A DNA stretch of 64,000 bases from Actinomycetota bacterium (GCA_023382335.1 JAMCPM010000006.1:1-64000), one strand, 5' to 3'; shown: positions 14,370 to 24,025, counted from the first letter of the stretch. Numbers and translations: made by a program. Notes: generated by a model not told the origin, from the sequence alone.

Positions 14370-15814
14370 GTCTGGTTTCCTGATTTCAGTTGCCGGAAGT
14401 AGCCCAGATCGTCCTGTGAGACGATCCTGAAGAGCATCAGGGCGCCGCCGTAGAGGATAACGCCGGCCGCGGTTGCCAGGATCGGCGAGATGCCCACCAG
14501 CAGCAGCATCACCGCCAACGACGCGGCGGCAACAAGGGCCGGTCCGGCGAAGACCTCGAGAAAACGGACATGCCCCAGAAAATATGCGGCGAATCCGTAG
14601 AACAGGACAAAGCTGAAGACCTCCGAGACAAGGGTCGTCACCGCCGCACCCATGACGCCGAAAGGCGGTATCAACAGCAGATTGAGCCCGGCGTTCACCG
14701 CCAGCGACACCAGCGACCATTTCGCCATGCGCCGCTGCAGTTCCATGGCGATGAAAAGATTGCCGAACAGGACGCAGCCGACCATGAAAGGAAGAGCCGC
14801 GCCCAGTACGATCAGCACCCGCACCGCCGGCTCGTATTCGGGAGGCAGCAGCAGCCTGACCACCGGTCCCGCCAGTATGGCGATCAAAGCGGCGGCGAGC
14901 AGACCGACGATCCAGATATACTTCATCCCCTTCTCCAGCAGCAGCATCAGGTTCTTGTTTGACTCATGGTAGATCCTTGACATCAAAGGCAGCAGCGCCT
15001 GCACCGCCAGCCAGCCGAACATGACCGGCACCTCAAACAGTTTGTATGAGGCCGCGTACCAGCCAACCTCAGCCTCGCTCCTGAAGACACCCATGAGCAG
15101 CACGTCGACCTTGTAATAGGCGAGGCTTACCATCTGCCAGTAAAGCACAGGGAAAGATTCCCTGGCCATGTACTTGATGCTGCCGGCGTCGAAACGCCAG
15201 CTGCCGCCGGCGCCCTCGAAGCGGCTCACCAGCCATCGGTAAGCGCCCATGGAGTAGCCGAACCGGATGACATTGGCGCCGAAGAAGACCGCTGTCATGG
15301 CCGTGACGCCACCTCCGCGATAAACCGCCGCCGCGCCGACAGCCGTCAGCACCAGCGAGAAAACCACATCGGCCAGGGCGCTCAGATCCATTTGCTCGTA
15401 TCCCTGCAGGGCCGCCTCGGCCGCGGTCGACATCGATGTCGGTATTATCGCCGCCGTGGCGACGATCAGCGGCAGGGCGAAGTCCCGCTCGACACTGGCG
15501 GCAAGAACTATCAGGGCCACCACGGCAGAAACGGTCACGGTCGCGAGCAAGCGGATCGTCAGCGTGGCGCCAAGCAGGGAATTGGAACGGCTGCGCTGGT
15601 GGCTGACCTCGCGGATAAGGATGTTGGCGGTGCCGAAGTCGGCGGCCATGCCGGCGATCATGACGATCACCAGTATAAGGGAATAGCGCCCGTAGCCTGC
15701 ATCCTCCAGGCGGCGGGCGAGAACAACATTCAGGACCAGCCCCAGGACCCGGCTGGCAGCTTGATACGCGAAAAGATAGGTGATGTTCCTGGCTACCCGC
15801 CGGACAACATTCAT
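14366..15814 (-). CDS. Wzx-type polysaccharide flippase
   Basis: 482 aa, 12-14 predicted membrane helices, MATE/MVF superfamily. The opening VRRVARNITYLFAYQAASR and LARRLEDAGYGRYSL are typical of lipid-linked oligosaccharide flippases, which move the finished repeat unit to the outer leaflet. It lies between the polymerase gene and the glycosyltransferases and overlaps both by four bases. It is one of three flippases in the window. Confidence 0.9.
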   Translation of the reverse strand: MNVVRRVARNITYLFAYQAASRVLGLVLNVVLARRLEDAGYGRYSLILVIVMIAGMAADFGTANILIREVSHQRSRSNSLLGATLTIRLLATVTVSAVVALIVLAASVERDFALPLIVATAAIIPTSMSTAAEAALQGYEQMDLSALADVVFSLVLTAVGAAAVYRGGGVTAMTAVFFGANVIRFGYSMGAYRWLVSRFEGAGGSWRFDAGSIKYMARESFPVLYWQMVSLAYYKVDVLLMGVFRSEAEVGWYAASYKLFEVPVMFGWLAVQALLPLMSRIYHESNKNLMLLLEKGMKYIWIVGLLAAALIAILAGPVVRLLLPPEYEPAVRVLIVLGAALPFMVGCVLFGNLFIAMELQRRMAKWSLVSLAVNAGLNLLLIPPFGVMGAAVTTLVSEVFSFVLFYGFAAYFLGHVRFLEVFAGPALVAAASLAVMLLLVGISPILATAAGVILYGGALMLFRIVSQDDLGYFRQLKSGNQT

Positions 15815-17478
15815 TGAGCGGCGTGATCCCCTGGCCTGCTATCGGCATACCCGGCCCTGCGCCTGTCTGACTCACCCAGGCGGCGGTCCAGGTGGGCGAC
15901 CCGGCTCCTGGTTCGCCGGTCTCCCTGGCGCGCCCGCTGCCGCTCCCAGAGGATGATCGCTTCGATCAGGCCCACCATCAGCGCCACGACAGGCACAGTG
16001 GCATAGTCATAAAATTTGGGGGCGGCGATATTGGCCGCCACAAGGGTGGCCAGCGTGAAGCCGCTGCCCAGCAGGGCCGACGACAGTAACGGGTCGGCTA
16101 TCCGTTTCCAGTAGATGATGCTGCGGATGATCGACGTGCCTATCACTGCCAGGAATGCCAGCAGCCCGATGCCGCCGAAGTAGACCCAGAACCAGAGGTA
16201 TGAATTATGGATATACCATCGCAGGTTGTCGAGCATGTTGGGAACCGGCGGCCGGTAGAATTCGTCCAGGCCGATGCCGAAGACAGGCGATCCCGATATC
16301 GCCTGCAGCGCATAATCCGTCTCGACATTGCGCCCGTACAGGCTCTGCGACTCCAGTGACTGTGAAGAAAGCGCTGAACCGTAACGAACGACCGCCGCTT
16401 CAACATATTTCTGCATCGCGCCCGTGACCAGCGTCAGGACCGCCACCGCCACCACCGCCACCACCAGCACCGAGATCAGTTTGGCGCGCACGTATTTCCG
16501 GTTGAGCAGAGCTGTCAACAGCAGCAGTCCCGCCATTGGCAGGATGTAGCTGCGGTTGAACTCCAGGACCATGCCGGTCAGCATCAACAGCGTGAACGGT
16601 ATGTAAAAGGCCAGGCGCCGCCAGGTCCATGATTGCAGGATGATAGACATCATCCCGGTCCAGAAACAAAGCAGCTCGACGGTGCCGCCCGGAGCCCGAA
16701 GCCGCTGCACCGCCAGGTCGACCATGGGCGTCTCCAGCGCCAGCGGCTCGGAGAACGAGATATCGGTCCAGATGGTCCACTGGGGGAAGAGCAGCTCCAG
16801 CAGCACCCGCAGCATGGTGATGGATCCCAGGACGAAGATGACCCCGACCATCCAGCGCAGCTTCTTGCGCGTGTCGAGGATCAGCAGCACCGGGATGAAG
16901 AGCAGGTAAAAAGTTATTGCCCGGTTGAAGTTGTACATCGCCGATATCGTGCTCAGGGCGAAATGCTTCTCGACAATGATCGTCAGCGCCTTGATGACGA
17001 TGACGGAGAAGAAGATGGTCACCGCCACCGACTGGGGGGTCATGTAGAGGCGCTCGAAGATGCCGACGCCTTCGTGGTTGCGCGACCAGTAGATCAGGGA
17101 GCCCGCCAGGATAAGGAACAGCATCGCTTCCTGGTAATAATAGATCGAGTTGGGATTGACGACGTAGGCGAGGAATTCCGGGGCCAGGATCGTCGACATG
17201 AAGGCGATGATAGCCAGCAGCCCCCAGGCCGGCCACCTGGCTATCGACCAGGAGAAGGGGATGCCGACGACGAGCACCAGTACCGTCGAGAAACCGTATT
17301 TGGGCACGATGTAGCCGATCAGGACCGGCAGGATCAGGGCCGCGCCTATTGCTAACGCCAGCGGCCCCCACATTCCCCGTTGGGAAAAAACGCTTCGGGA
17401 AAAAACGCCGCGCGCCCAGGGCGCGGGCCCGGGAGCCGCCCCTGATGTTATTGATGATGTTGCTGAATTATTTTTCAT
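15811..17478 (-). CDS. O-antigen ligase/polymerase-type membrane protein
   Basis: 555 aa from ATG 17478, about 12 predicted membrane helices with a long outer loop after the middle helices; the order of helices fits the Wzy/O-antigen ligase superfamily. The C-terminus is short and charged (RRTRSRVAHLDRRLGE). An ATG at 17520 would overlap the upstream gene and has no ribosome site, so the internal ATG is preferred, though its own site is weak. Polymerase and ligase cannot be told apart by sequence alone. Confidence 0.75.
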   Translation of the reverse strand: MKNNSATSSITSGAAPGPAPWARGVFSRSVFSQRGMWGPLALAIGAALILPVLIGYIVPKYGFSTVLVLVVGIPFSWSIARWPAWGLLAIIAFMSTILAPEFLAYVVNPNSIYYYQEAMLFLILAGSLIYWSRNHEGVGIFERLYMTPQSVAVTIFFSVIVIKALTIIVEKHFALSTISAMYNFNRAITFYLLFIPVLLILDTRKKLRWMVGVIFVLGSITMLRVLLELLFPQWTIWTDISFSEPLALETPMVDLAVQRLRAPGGTVELLCFWTGMMSIILQSWTWRRLAFYIPFTLLMLTGMVLEFNRSYILPMAGLLLLTALLNRKYVRAKLISVLVVAVVAVAVLTLVTGAMQKYVEAAVVRYGSALSSQSLESQSLYGRNVETDYALQAISGSPVFGIGLDEFYRPPVPNMLDNLRWYIHNSYLWFWVYFGGIGLLAFLAVIGTSIIRSIIYWKRIADPLLSSALLGSGFTLATLVAANIAAPKFYDYATVPVVALMVGLIEAIILWERQRARQGDRRTRSRVAHLDRRLGESDRRRAGYADSRPGDHAAQ

Positions 17479-17500
17479 TGAATCCGTCCCAACCCCTAGT

Positions 17501-19267
17501 CTAGACCATGAAGTCCTCATTCGATAAGCGGATCACGGCCCCTCCCCGGCGCCAGGGCCGGATGTTGATATAAAGGGCGGTCACGGCGGCGATCAGCACC
17601 AGGCTGGGTTTGTCATAAAGGATCATCAGGAAGCTTCCATGCAGCAGCAGTATCACCGGGCACAGCAACAGCAGCGACGCCGGGGACAACGGCTGCTTCC
17701 ACGCCTGGAGGTATTCTCGAACGACCACCAGGACCAGCGCCGCCAGCAGCAGCAGCCCCGGCCATCCGAATTCCATCATCCAGGTGAGCGGCAGGCTGTC
17801 GACGGCATGATGCTCCGTTCCCGGGGAATTATAGAGGCCGACCCCGAGGGGATTGTCCCTGAGCACCTGCCAGGAAAAGGGATAAAGGCTCATGCGGGTT
17901 GTGATGGAGCCGGCGCGGGACATCCACTGCTGCTCGATGACTCCCGGCAGCTTCAACTTGCCCTTCTGCACCGTCACTTCACCCAGCGCCATCATGTTGT
18001 CATCATCGACGATGCGGAAATCCGCCCCCGAATTCTCCCTGCCGCCGAAGAGCGGGTCCCTGATATAAAATGCGGCGGTGGTCCACTTGTGGCTGTCGGT
18101 CTTGTTGATCGCCGCCGTCGGCGTATAGGCGCCGTCTTCAGGGCCGCCTTCCTTGTTGCGCGAATCGTAGTCGATGCGCACGGCGCCAAGCCCGCGGTCG
18201 AAATAATTGATCACCACGGTCACCGGACCCTGGTTGCCGCCGAAGTAGAAGTCGTCGGCGACATCGAAATAAATAAATCTCGTATACGGCTGGACCCCGT
18301 CAGCCTCACCGCTGGCGTGCAGGATCGGCCCGTCGGCCGCCACCCAGTGAAGCCCCTGTTCCTTGACCACCGCGCCCAGCTGGGCCGAGACTTCATCCTG
18401 GTTGACATAATCCAGGAAGATGATAGCCACCGGCAGTATCGCCACCGGCGCCAGCCATCTGATATTGCGCTTCATCCAGTCCCGCGCCCTGAACATGGTC
18501 AGAGGCAGCAGGATCAGGGCGGCGATGATCCAGGAGCCCCGGCTGAAAGTAAGAAACAGTCCGGTGAACAGCAGCACCAGAGATCCCGCCAGCAGCCAGC
18601 GGCGGCGCCAGAAGGCCAGCATCGCCAGGGGCGCCGAAGCCAGCAGTATCGCTCCCACGAATCCCGGATGGCCTATGAGCGAACGGATACGGTAAAACTG
18701 ATCGCTGGCGGCGACGCGGGTGTCAGTGCCGATGGCGTCGATCTGGATGGAATCAAACAGCGGGTTTGACTTCATGGCATATTCGATCAGCCCGAAAACG
18801 CTAACCACCAGCGCCGATCCCACGATCGAGACGATGACCAGGCGCACATCCGATGCCGTCCGGGCTCCCCAGCGGACCAGATAAAAGATCCCGGCGCCGG
18901 TGATGATCCAGTTGAGAGTGGTGGTGAAAGTCTCTGGTGTGAATGCCCCCCGCGCCAGGAACACCACGATCATCAGGCCCATGATGTAGTCGGCGCGGTC
19001 CGGACGCGGCAGCCGTTTCTCCACAGCCCAGCCGGCCATCAGCAAAGCCCAGGAGAGGATGAAGGAGGCCCTGAAGAAGGTGATCATCGTGGGGCCAAAG
19101 CCGGCCCGGCCCGATCCCACCAGGTTGAGCAGATGGAATATACCTGTCGCCAGGGTGACGGCGAGGCTTACCTGCCAGGCCCGGTGAAGGCGGGAAGCAC
19201 TGAAAAACCGGCTTCCGCCTGTACCCCTCGTCCCTGTCCCCTCGCGGGAGTTGGCCTCGGGCGTCAT
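17501..19267 (-). CDS. O-antigen ligase/polymerase-type protein with an inserted beta-rich domain
   Basis: 588 aa. Membrane helices occupy about 35-290 and 485-580. RSLIGHPGFVGAILLA and LTFSRGSWIIAAL are characteristic of the O-antigen ligase fold. The outer loop (about 328-434) is unusually large and carries FIYFDVADDFYF, VVINYFDRG and a block ending in GADFRIVDDDNM. This looks like a beta-sandwich of the carbohydrate-binding type placed outside the membrane, near the active site. The start ATG 19267 follows the upstream aldo/keto reductase stop by 12 bases. Confidence 0.75.
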   Translation of the reverse strand: MTPEANSREGTGTRGTGGSRFFSASRLHRAWQVSLAVTLATGIFHLLNLVGSGRAGFGPTMITFFRASFILSWALLMAGWAVEKRLPRPDRADYIMGLMIVVFLARGAFTPETFTTTLNWIITGAGIFYLVRWGARTASDVRLVIVSIVGSALVVSVFGLIEYAMKSNPLFDSIQIDAIGTDTRVAASDQFYRIRSLIGHPGFVGAILLASAPLAMLAFWRRRWLLAGSLVLLFTGLFLTFSRGSWIIAALILLPLTMFRARDWMKRNIRWLAPVAILPVAIIFLDYVNQDEVSAQLGAVVKEQGLHWVAADGPILHASGEADGVQPYTRFIYFDVADDFYFGGNQGPVTVVINYFDRGLGAVRIDYDSRNKEGGPEDGAYTPTAAINKTDSHKWTTAAFYIRDPLFGGRENSGADFRIVDDDNMMALGEVTVQKGKLKLPGVIEQQWMSRAGSITTRMSLYPFSWQVLRDNPLGVGLYNSPGTEHHAVDSLPLTWMMEFGWPGLLLLAALVLVVVREYLQAWKQPLSPASLLLLCPVILLLHGSFLMILYDKPSLVLIAAVTALYINIRPWRRGGAVIRLSNEDFMV

Positions 19268-19279
19268 CGTCAGACCCGC

Positions 19280-20347
19280 CTAGTCGCCGAAGAGCTTTTT
19301 CTTGACCAGCCGCTTGGGGCTTCGTCGCGGCAGCAGATCCACTTTCGCCCGGGCGAATTCACGCTTGATGGGTATGTGGTACGGGCACTCGCGCTCGCAG
19401 ACGCCACAATTGTCACAGGCTTCCAGGTTACGCTTGAGCGCACGGTACTGCTCGCGGGCCCAGTCTGTGGAGTGGTAACGGTCGAAATATTCATACATGC
19501 GAAGCATGTTGCGGATGTCTATTCCCTGCGGGCACTCGACGCAGGTGTCGCAGCGGCGGCAAAAGACCTTGAAGCATTTCTTCTCCGATTCGGCGATCGT
19601 GTCCATGATCTCGTCACGGCTCACAGGGCGCGCGTCGGCTTCGCTGTCGAGGTTCTGGGTCAGCTCCTCGACGTTATAGGTGCCGACGATGGTAGCGTCA
19701 GGCCCGCAGTTGAAGACATAACGCATGGCGATGTCGGCATTGCCGGTGTAGCCGAAGACCATCGGTTTGATGGAGACATAGCCGATGCCCCGGCGCTTGA
19801 GCTCCTCGAGGAGCTTCCCGGACCCCTCCGCCGCCTCACGGTCGACATAATTCAGGGGAAACTCGACGACGTCGAATGCGGCCATCTCCAGCGCCGCCAG
19901 GATGGTTTCCGGCTGATGGGCGCTGATGCCCACGTGCTTGACATAGCCGGCGACCCTCATCTCCTCGAGAGCGTGATATGACCCGCCGGGACTCATGATC
20001 TCCTTCAGCACCGACATCGTTAAAACATTGTGAAGCGAATATACGTCGATGACATCGGTGCCGAAATTGCCCAGGCTTTCACGGACCTCCTTGAGCGCGT
20101 CGGTCTTCTTGCGCTTGTGGGTGCTGGTTCCAAGAACCACCTGGTCCCGCTCTCCGCGAACCGCCAGGCCGATCTTGTTCTCTGAATCGCGGTACATCCG
20201 TGAGGTATAAAAGAGGTTGACGCCGCGCTCACGCGCGCTACCGATGATATCGGAGGTCTCCTTCTGGCTGATGTACTGGAAAGGAATGCCGCCAAGACCC
20301 AGGCGGGAGATTTCCAGACCGGTATTGCCCAGCTTATTGAGCTGCAT
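19280..20347 (-). CDS. Aldo/keto reductase-type protein with C-terminal 4Fe-4S clusters
   Basis: 355 aa. A TIM-barrel of the aldo/keto reductase family opens with LGNTGLEISRLGLGG, with SRMYRDSEN, THKRK and VYSLHNV at the usual active-site places. The Asp of the tetrad is not obvious (FYTS in place of DTA), so catalysis may differ. The last 85 residues carry two cysteine sets, CRRCDTCVECP and CDNCGVCERECP, for two 4Fe-4S clusters as in ferredoxin-linked relatives. The start is ATG 20347 with AAGGAAG upstream; it overlaps the upstream methyltransferase by 14 bases. Confidence 0.85.
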   Translation of the reverse strand: MQLNKLGNTGLEISRLGLGGIPFQYISQKETSDIIGSARERGVNLFYTSRMYRDSENKIGLAVRGERDQVVLGTSTHKRKKTDALKEVRESLGNFGTDVIDVYSLHNVLTMSVLKEIMSPGGSYHALEEMRVAGYVKHVGISAHQPETILAALEMAAFDVVEFPLNYVDREAAEGSGKLLEELKRRGIGYVSIKPMVFGYTGNADIAMRYVFNCGPDATIVGTYNVEELTQNLDSEADARPVSRDEIMDTIAESEKKCFKVFCRRCDTCVECPQGIDIRNMLRMYEYFDRYHSTDWAREQYRALKRNLEACDNCGVCERECPYHIPIKREFARAKVDLLPRRSPKRLVKKKLFGD

Positions 20348-21335
20348 TATCTTCCTTGCCATTGATGTTTTCCGAACCCTGGCTCGAGGCGGACGCCCCG
20401 GCTGAGGCCGGCGCGCAAGACTCGCGTTTGACGGCATAGACCGTCATCGCCGAGGACTTCTTGCCGCCGTTGACAGCCCGGCGGTAAAAAGAGAGCGCCT
20501 TGGTCACCAGGCGGTCTACCATGGTGGGGTCATGGACGACGTCATTCTTGCGGTGCAGGCGCCTCTCCTTGAAATACTGCCAGTTCATCTGGCTGTAGTA
20601 CAGCGGCGTCTCGAAGACGGTCTCGGCCACGCAAAAACCCGCGGATGAAAGCAGCTTCGCCAGCGAATCGGGGGTGAAGCTGTAAAGGTGGCGCGGAACC
20701 TCGTAAATGAACCAGTCCTCACCCAGCCAGCGCGCCTCGGGCGCGGCGGCGTTCTGCGTGTAGATGACCAGCAGAGCGCCATCGGCTGTGATGCGGCTGA
20801 TCTCCTCGACGGTCTGGCGCGGGCTCTGCACATGCTCGAGCACGCCCCAGAGTGTGACGACGTCAAATGCGCCGTCGGGATAACCGGCATCCTCCAGCTG
20901 GCCGGCCACGGCCTCGATGCCGAGCTCGTCGCGGACCAGGTCGACCATCTTCTGGTTGAAATCCACGCCGGCGACATCCCAGCCGCATTCCTTCATGAAA
21001 TAAAGGAAGGAGCCGTCGCCGAAACCTATGTCGAGAAGCTTGCCATTCTTCTGAAACTTTTCAATGCGGCCCTTGCGCGGACCCTGCAGGCGCCCGAGTT
21101 CGTCCATGCTGCGGTTCTTGAGCCCGGCGGCCTTGTTGTAGAGGTCGTAATCGTCCTGGGGATAGAAACGCGCCATCTCCTCGTAAGAGGGACGGGGATT
21201 GACGAAAACCAGGCCGCAGTCCTGGCAGCGCACCAGCGGGAATTCACCCTCGATATCAAAGAGGCGGTCGTGGCCGACAAACAGCAGTTCGTGATGGGTG
21301 CCGCCGCAGAGATCGCAGCTCACCGGCCCGCTCAC
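20334..21335 (-). CDS. Class I SAM methyltransferase with N-terminal zinc ribbon
   Basis: 333 aa. CDLCGG and CQDCGLVF (residues about 7-45) form a zinc ribbon, followed by a Rossmann-type domain with LLDIGFGDGSFL (SAM loop) and VVTLWGVLEHV. RHLYSFTPDSL is common in this group, which often methylates sugars in glycan clusters. The start is GTG 21335, which overlaps the upstream stop as GTGA. The substrate is unknown; the partner radical-SAM enzyme upstream is probably co-translated. Confidence 0.85.
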   Translation of the reverse strand: MSGPVSCDLCGGTHHELLFVGHDRLFDIEGEFPLVRCQDCGLVFVNPRPSYEEMARFYPQDDYDLYNKAAGLKNRSMDELGRLQGPRKGRIEKFQKNGKLLDIGFGDGSFLYFMKECGWDVAGVDFNQKMVDLVRDELGIEAVAGQLEDAGYPDGAFDVVTLWGVLEHVQSPRQTVEEISRITADGALLVIYTQNAAAPEARWLGEDWFIYEVPRHLYSFTPDSLAKLLSSAGFCVAETVFETPLYYSQMNWQYFKERRLHRKNDVVHDPTMVDRLVTKALSFYRRAVNGGKKSSAMTVYAVKRESCAPASAGASASSQGSENINGKEDNAAQ

Positions 21336-22282
21336 TTCCAGCCCTTCGGCGACGGATACCAGACATTGCGGGTATAGGCCCAATAGTTGCAGTCACGGCA
21401 GAGGTCGATCTCGCCCCAGCGGCCCTGCTTGTGCAGCTCGCGGTAGCGGTTGAACTCCGGGCTCCGCCAGACTTCGGCGATGGTCTGATGATTGAGGTCG
21501 CCGATGATGCCCAGATGGTCGAAGTCGACGTTGCAGAAGCTGACCTTGCCGTCCCAGTTGACCGAGAAGGAATTCCAGAGGAAGGTGCAGGGATAGCGCT
21601 TCTTGGGCAACTGCATCAGGCTCTGGACCTCGGGCCTGTGGCCGCCCCAGTTGATCGCCGGTATCATCAGCACGTCCACTTCATGCGGTCCCCACTGTTC
21701 GCGGAAGAGGCCGATCTCGTTTTTTGTCTCGGCCATGACGATCAGCTGCACCTTGACCTTGGGCCAGACGTAGCCGCGCTCCTTGCGCATGGCCAGGAAG
21801 CGCTCGATATTGGTGACGACTTCATCGTATTTGGTTGACCCTCGCACTTTTTTGTAAGTTTCCGCGGTGGCGGCGTTGACGCTGAAGAGCAACACGTCGA
21901 GCTTCGAGTCGAGGATCTTCTCCGCCTTTTCCTCGTCCAGCAGCAGAGCGTTGGTGTCCATATTGAGCAGGGTGCTGGGCGCCGCTTCCTTGATGCGGTC
22001 GATGAGCTCGAAGATGTGCGGCGCCTTCAGGGGCTCGCCGTCCTTGTGCAGGCGCACCTCCGCCGGTGCCTGATGCGAGATCTCCTCGGCGATCTTGTCG
22101 AACAGGGCCAGGTCGATCTCGCCGACCGGCCGCGTCAGATCCTTGCGCGGGCACATGTTGCAGCGCAGGTTGCACTGGTTTGTGGGTTCTATATTGATGC
22201 GCGTGGGAAAATCGGGGTTGATCTCCGCGGAGCGCACGGCTTTGTTCTTTACCAGGGTTTTGGCTTGTGATTTAAGCGACAT
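21332..22282 (-). CDS. Radical SAM/SPASM protein
   Basis: 316 aa. CNLRCNMC (Cys 37, 41, 44) binds the 4Fe-4S cluster and SAM. KDGEPL takes the place of GGEP. Near the C-terminus WDGKVSFCNVDFDHLG and LCRDCNYW give SPASM-type cysteines. Such proteins modify peptides, sugars or cofactors; this one lies among glycan genes and ends by overlapping a methyltransferase. ATG start; a weak AGGA lies about 11 bases upstream. The hairpin repeat 22311-22375 sits just upstream. Confidence 0.87.
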   Translation of the reverse strand: MSLKSQAKTLVKNKAVRSAEINPDFPTRINIEPTNQCNLRCNMCPRKDLTRPVGEIDLALFDKIAEEISHQAPAEVRLHKDGEPLKAPHIFELIDRIKEAAPSTLLNMDTNALLLDEEKAEKILDSKLDVLLFSVNAATAETYKKVRGSTKYDEVVTNIERFLAMRKERGYVWPKVKVQLIVMAETKNEIGLFREQWGPHEVDVLMIPAINWGGHRPEVQSLMQLPKKRYPCTFLWNSFSVNWDGKVSFCNVDFDHLGIIGDLNHQTIAEVWRSPEFNRYRELHKQGRWGEIDLCRDCNYWAYTRNVWYPSPKGWK

Positions 22283-22310
22283 AGTTACTGATTCCTAATT
22301 GAATTCTTGA

Positions 22311-22375
22311 GCGGATGGGGTGTCTCCGCTGAACGATTGTCGAAGACCTAAGTGAAGCGGAGACACCCCATCCGC
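22311..22375. repeat. Long hairpin repeat, family A, copy 2
   Basis: Twenty-base arms (22311-22330 and 22356-22375) are perfectly complementary and enclose a 25-base loop. Reverse-complemented, the loop matches the loop of copy 1 (5080-5104) at 23 of 25 bases. Only the inner TGTCTCCGC part of the stem is shared; the outer stem is unrelated but still pairs. It lies between two reverse-strand genes of one direction and has no following T tract on either strand, so it is not an ordinary terminator. Confidence 0.7.
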
Positions 22376-22396
22376 CCCATGACTGCTGATTGATGA

Positions 22397-23932
22397 TCAG
22401 GCTACAGGTTCGAAGGTTCCCTTCTTAAAAGTCTTGAACAGGACCCATTCGAAGGGCAGCGAGTAAAATCCCGACCTTACCCGCGCCTGCGCCAGTGCGT
22501 GCATCACCTTGTAGGCGTATTTCTTGGAGCCGTGGTTGAGGCTCTTTTGCATGTTGCTGTCCGGGAAAGCGAAAGGATAGTAAAACCCGTTGACCTTCTC
22601 GATCATCTTCCGCTCCCAGGGTTCGACCCACTGGCTCTCCATCAGCGTCGCCGGGTTGTAGTCGGCCCATTCCTCGAGCGACTTGGGCTCGGCCATGCCG
22701 TACTTGATCGACAGGTCGTAAAGCGGCGTGCCCGGATATGGCGTGAAGACAAAGATCTTGGTGCGGATATTGGGCGAGGTCTCCTTCAGTTTCCTGATGA
22801 AATCAAGCAGGTCCTGCGTCGTCTCCTGCGCCGGCGTGCCGGCTGCGTGGGGAAACCCGGTGATGAAAGTGAAGGTGCCGCCGATGCCGTAATCGCGGCA
22901 GGCCTGGGCGCTCTTGAGATGGTCCTCGGCCGTGGCGCCCTTGCAGATGAGATCGAGCACCGGCGCCGATGCCGACTCGGCGCCGACGATGACGCGCTTG
23001 CAGCCGCTCTTGCGGATGAGCTTGAGCGTCTCCGGCTTGTAACGGTGAAAAGTATCTGGACGGGCCGAGGCCACCCAGCGGATGTTGAGGTTGCGTTCCA
23101 GAAAGCCCTCGCAGATGGTCTGCACCCGCTTCTGGTTGGCGAAAAAGTTGGCGTCGCTGAAGTTGACCTGGTCGAGATTGTAGGTCTTCACCAGCTCCTC
23201 GACCTCGTTGACGACGCGCTCGGCGTCGAGGCCGGTCCAGTGGCGCTGATAAAGCTGCGCGTCGGCGCAATAGCCGCACTTGCCCGGGCATCCCTGGCTG
23301 GAATGGAACTCGGTGGTGCGGATCGGCTCGCGGTTGGTCTTCTGGTTGAGCTCGATAGCGCGGTTGACGTCGATCAGATGATAAGGCGCCGGCAGTACGT
23401 CATTGATGTTGGTCAGGGGCCGCGGCTCGTTGACCACAGTGCCTTCAGGCGTCCAGTAGGCGCAGCCGAGAACGTCCGCGGGCGCCTTGCCGGCGGCCAG
23501 GCTCTCGACGATCTCCTGGAAGGTGACGTCGCCCTGCCCCACGCAGACGATGTCGCAGGCCGTCGATTCACAGCACTGCTCCGGGAAGAGCGAGGGATGG
23601 TAGCCTCCCCAGACGATGGGGACCTCGGGATTCATGGCGCGGATCTTGCGTGCCATGGCGATGCCCCGCTTGATCTGGTAACCGGTGATCGAGCTGATGC
23701 CGACGCAGACGGCGCCGTCGAGATGCTTTAGGACTTCCTGCTCGTAATTGGGGGTCACCCGCTCGTCAACGAGGTGAAGCTCATACTTCCCCTCGAGCGG
23801 AGCCGCGATCACAGCGAGCGCCAGGCCCAGCTCGATGCGGTAATGACCGTATGCCGGCGTGGGAAAGAAGAGCACGACCTTATCCTTGCCGCGCCGGTTA
23901 TAGTTGGTTTTTCTGCTGGATGATGATGTCAT
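22397..23932 (-). CDS. B12-binding radical SAM protein, WGGYHPS group member 1
   Basis: 511 aa. The N-terminal Rossmann-type B12-binding domain (about 18-190) has WGGYHPSLFPEQ (108-119); the usual DxHxxG is absent (SSITGYQI instead), so cobalamin would bind without a lower His ligand. The radical-SAM core has CPGKCGYC (Cys 215, 219, 222) and DANFFANQKRVQTICEGFLE. The last 130 residues share with its paralogues a WAD...FYYPFAFP...LPFEW tail. Members of the superfamily methylate or rearrange unactivated carbons; the substrate here is unknown. It has its own TATAAT promoter and AGGA site. Confidence 0.87.
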   Translation of the reverse strand: MTSSSSRKTNYNRRGKDKVVLFFPTPAYGHYRIELGLALAVIAAPLEGKYELHLVDERVTPNYEQEVLKHLDGAVCVGISSITGYQIKRGIAMARKIRAMNPEVPIVWGGYHPSLFPEQCCESTACDIVCVGQGDVTFQEIVESLAAGKAPADVLGCAYWTPEGTVVNEPRPLTNINDVLPAPYHLIDVNRAIELNQKTNREPIRTTEFHSSQGCPGKCGYCADAQLYQRHWTGLDAERVVNEVEELVKTYNLDQVNFSDANFFANQKRVQTICEGFLERNLNIRWVASARPDTFHRYKPETLKLIRKSGCKRVIVGAESASAPVLDLICKGATAEDHLKSAQACRDYGIGGTFTFITGFPHAAGTPAQETTQDLLDFIRKLKETSPNIRTKIFVFTPYPGTPLYDLSIKYGMAEPKSLEEWADYNPATLMESQWVEPWERKMIEKVNGFYYPFAFPDSNMQKSLNHGSKKYAYKVMHALAQARVRSGFYSLPFEWVLFKTFKKGTFEPVA

Positions 23933-23947
23933 TTAGTTCCTGTTCAT

Positions 23948-23953
23948 ATTATA
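23948..23953 (-). promoter_or_regulatory. -10 box for the gene starting at 23932
   Basis: A perfect TATAAT on the reverse strand, 15 bases before the ATG. A start 6-7 bases past it leaves a leader of about nine bases holding AGGAA. No good -35 hexamer. It suggests a new transcription unit inside the gene run. Confidence 0.5.
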
Positions 23954-24025
23954 GACGTTGCCATCGGGCTATCGCCAGCCGGCTGCAAATACGAAAGCCC
24001 GCGGCTAAAAAGGTCTGGCTCCGGA

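Noticed and set aside
22311-22375. Ordinary intrinsic terminator
   Set aside because: The perfect 20-base stem has a 25-base loop and no T tract on either strand, and the loop recurs elsewhere in a different stem.
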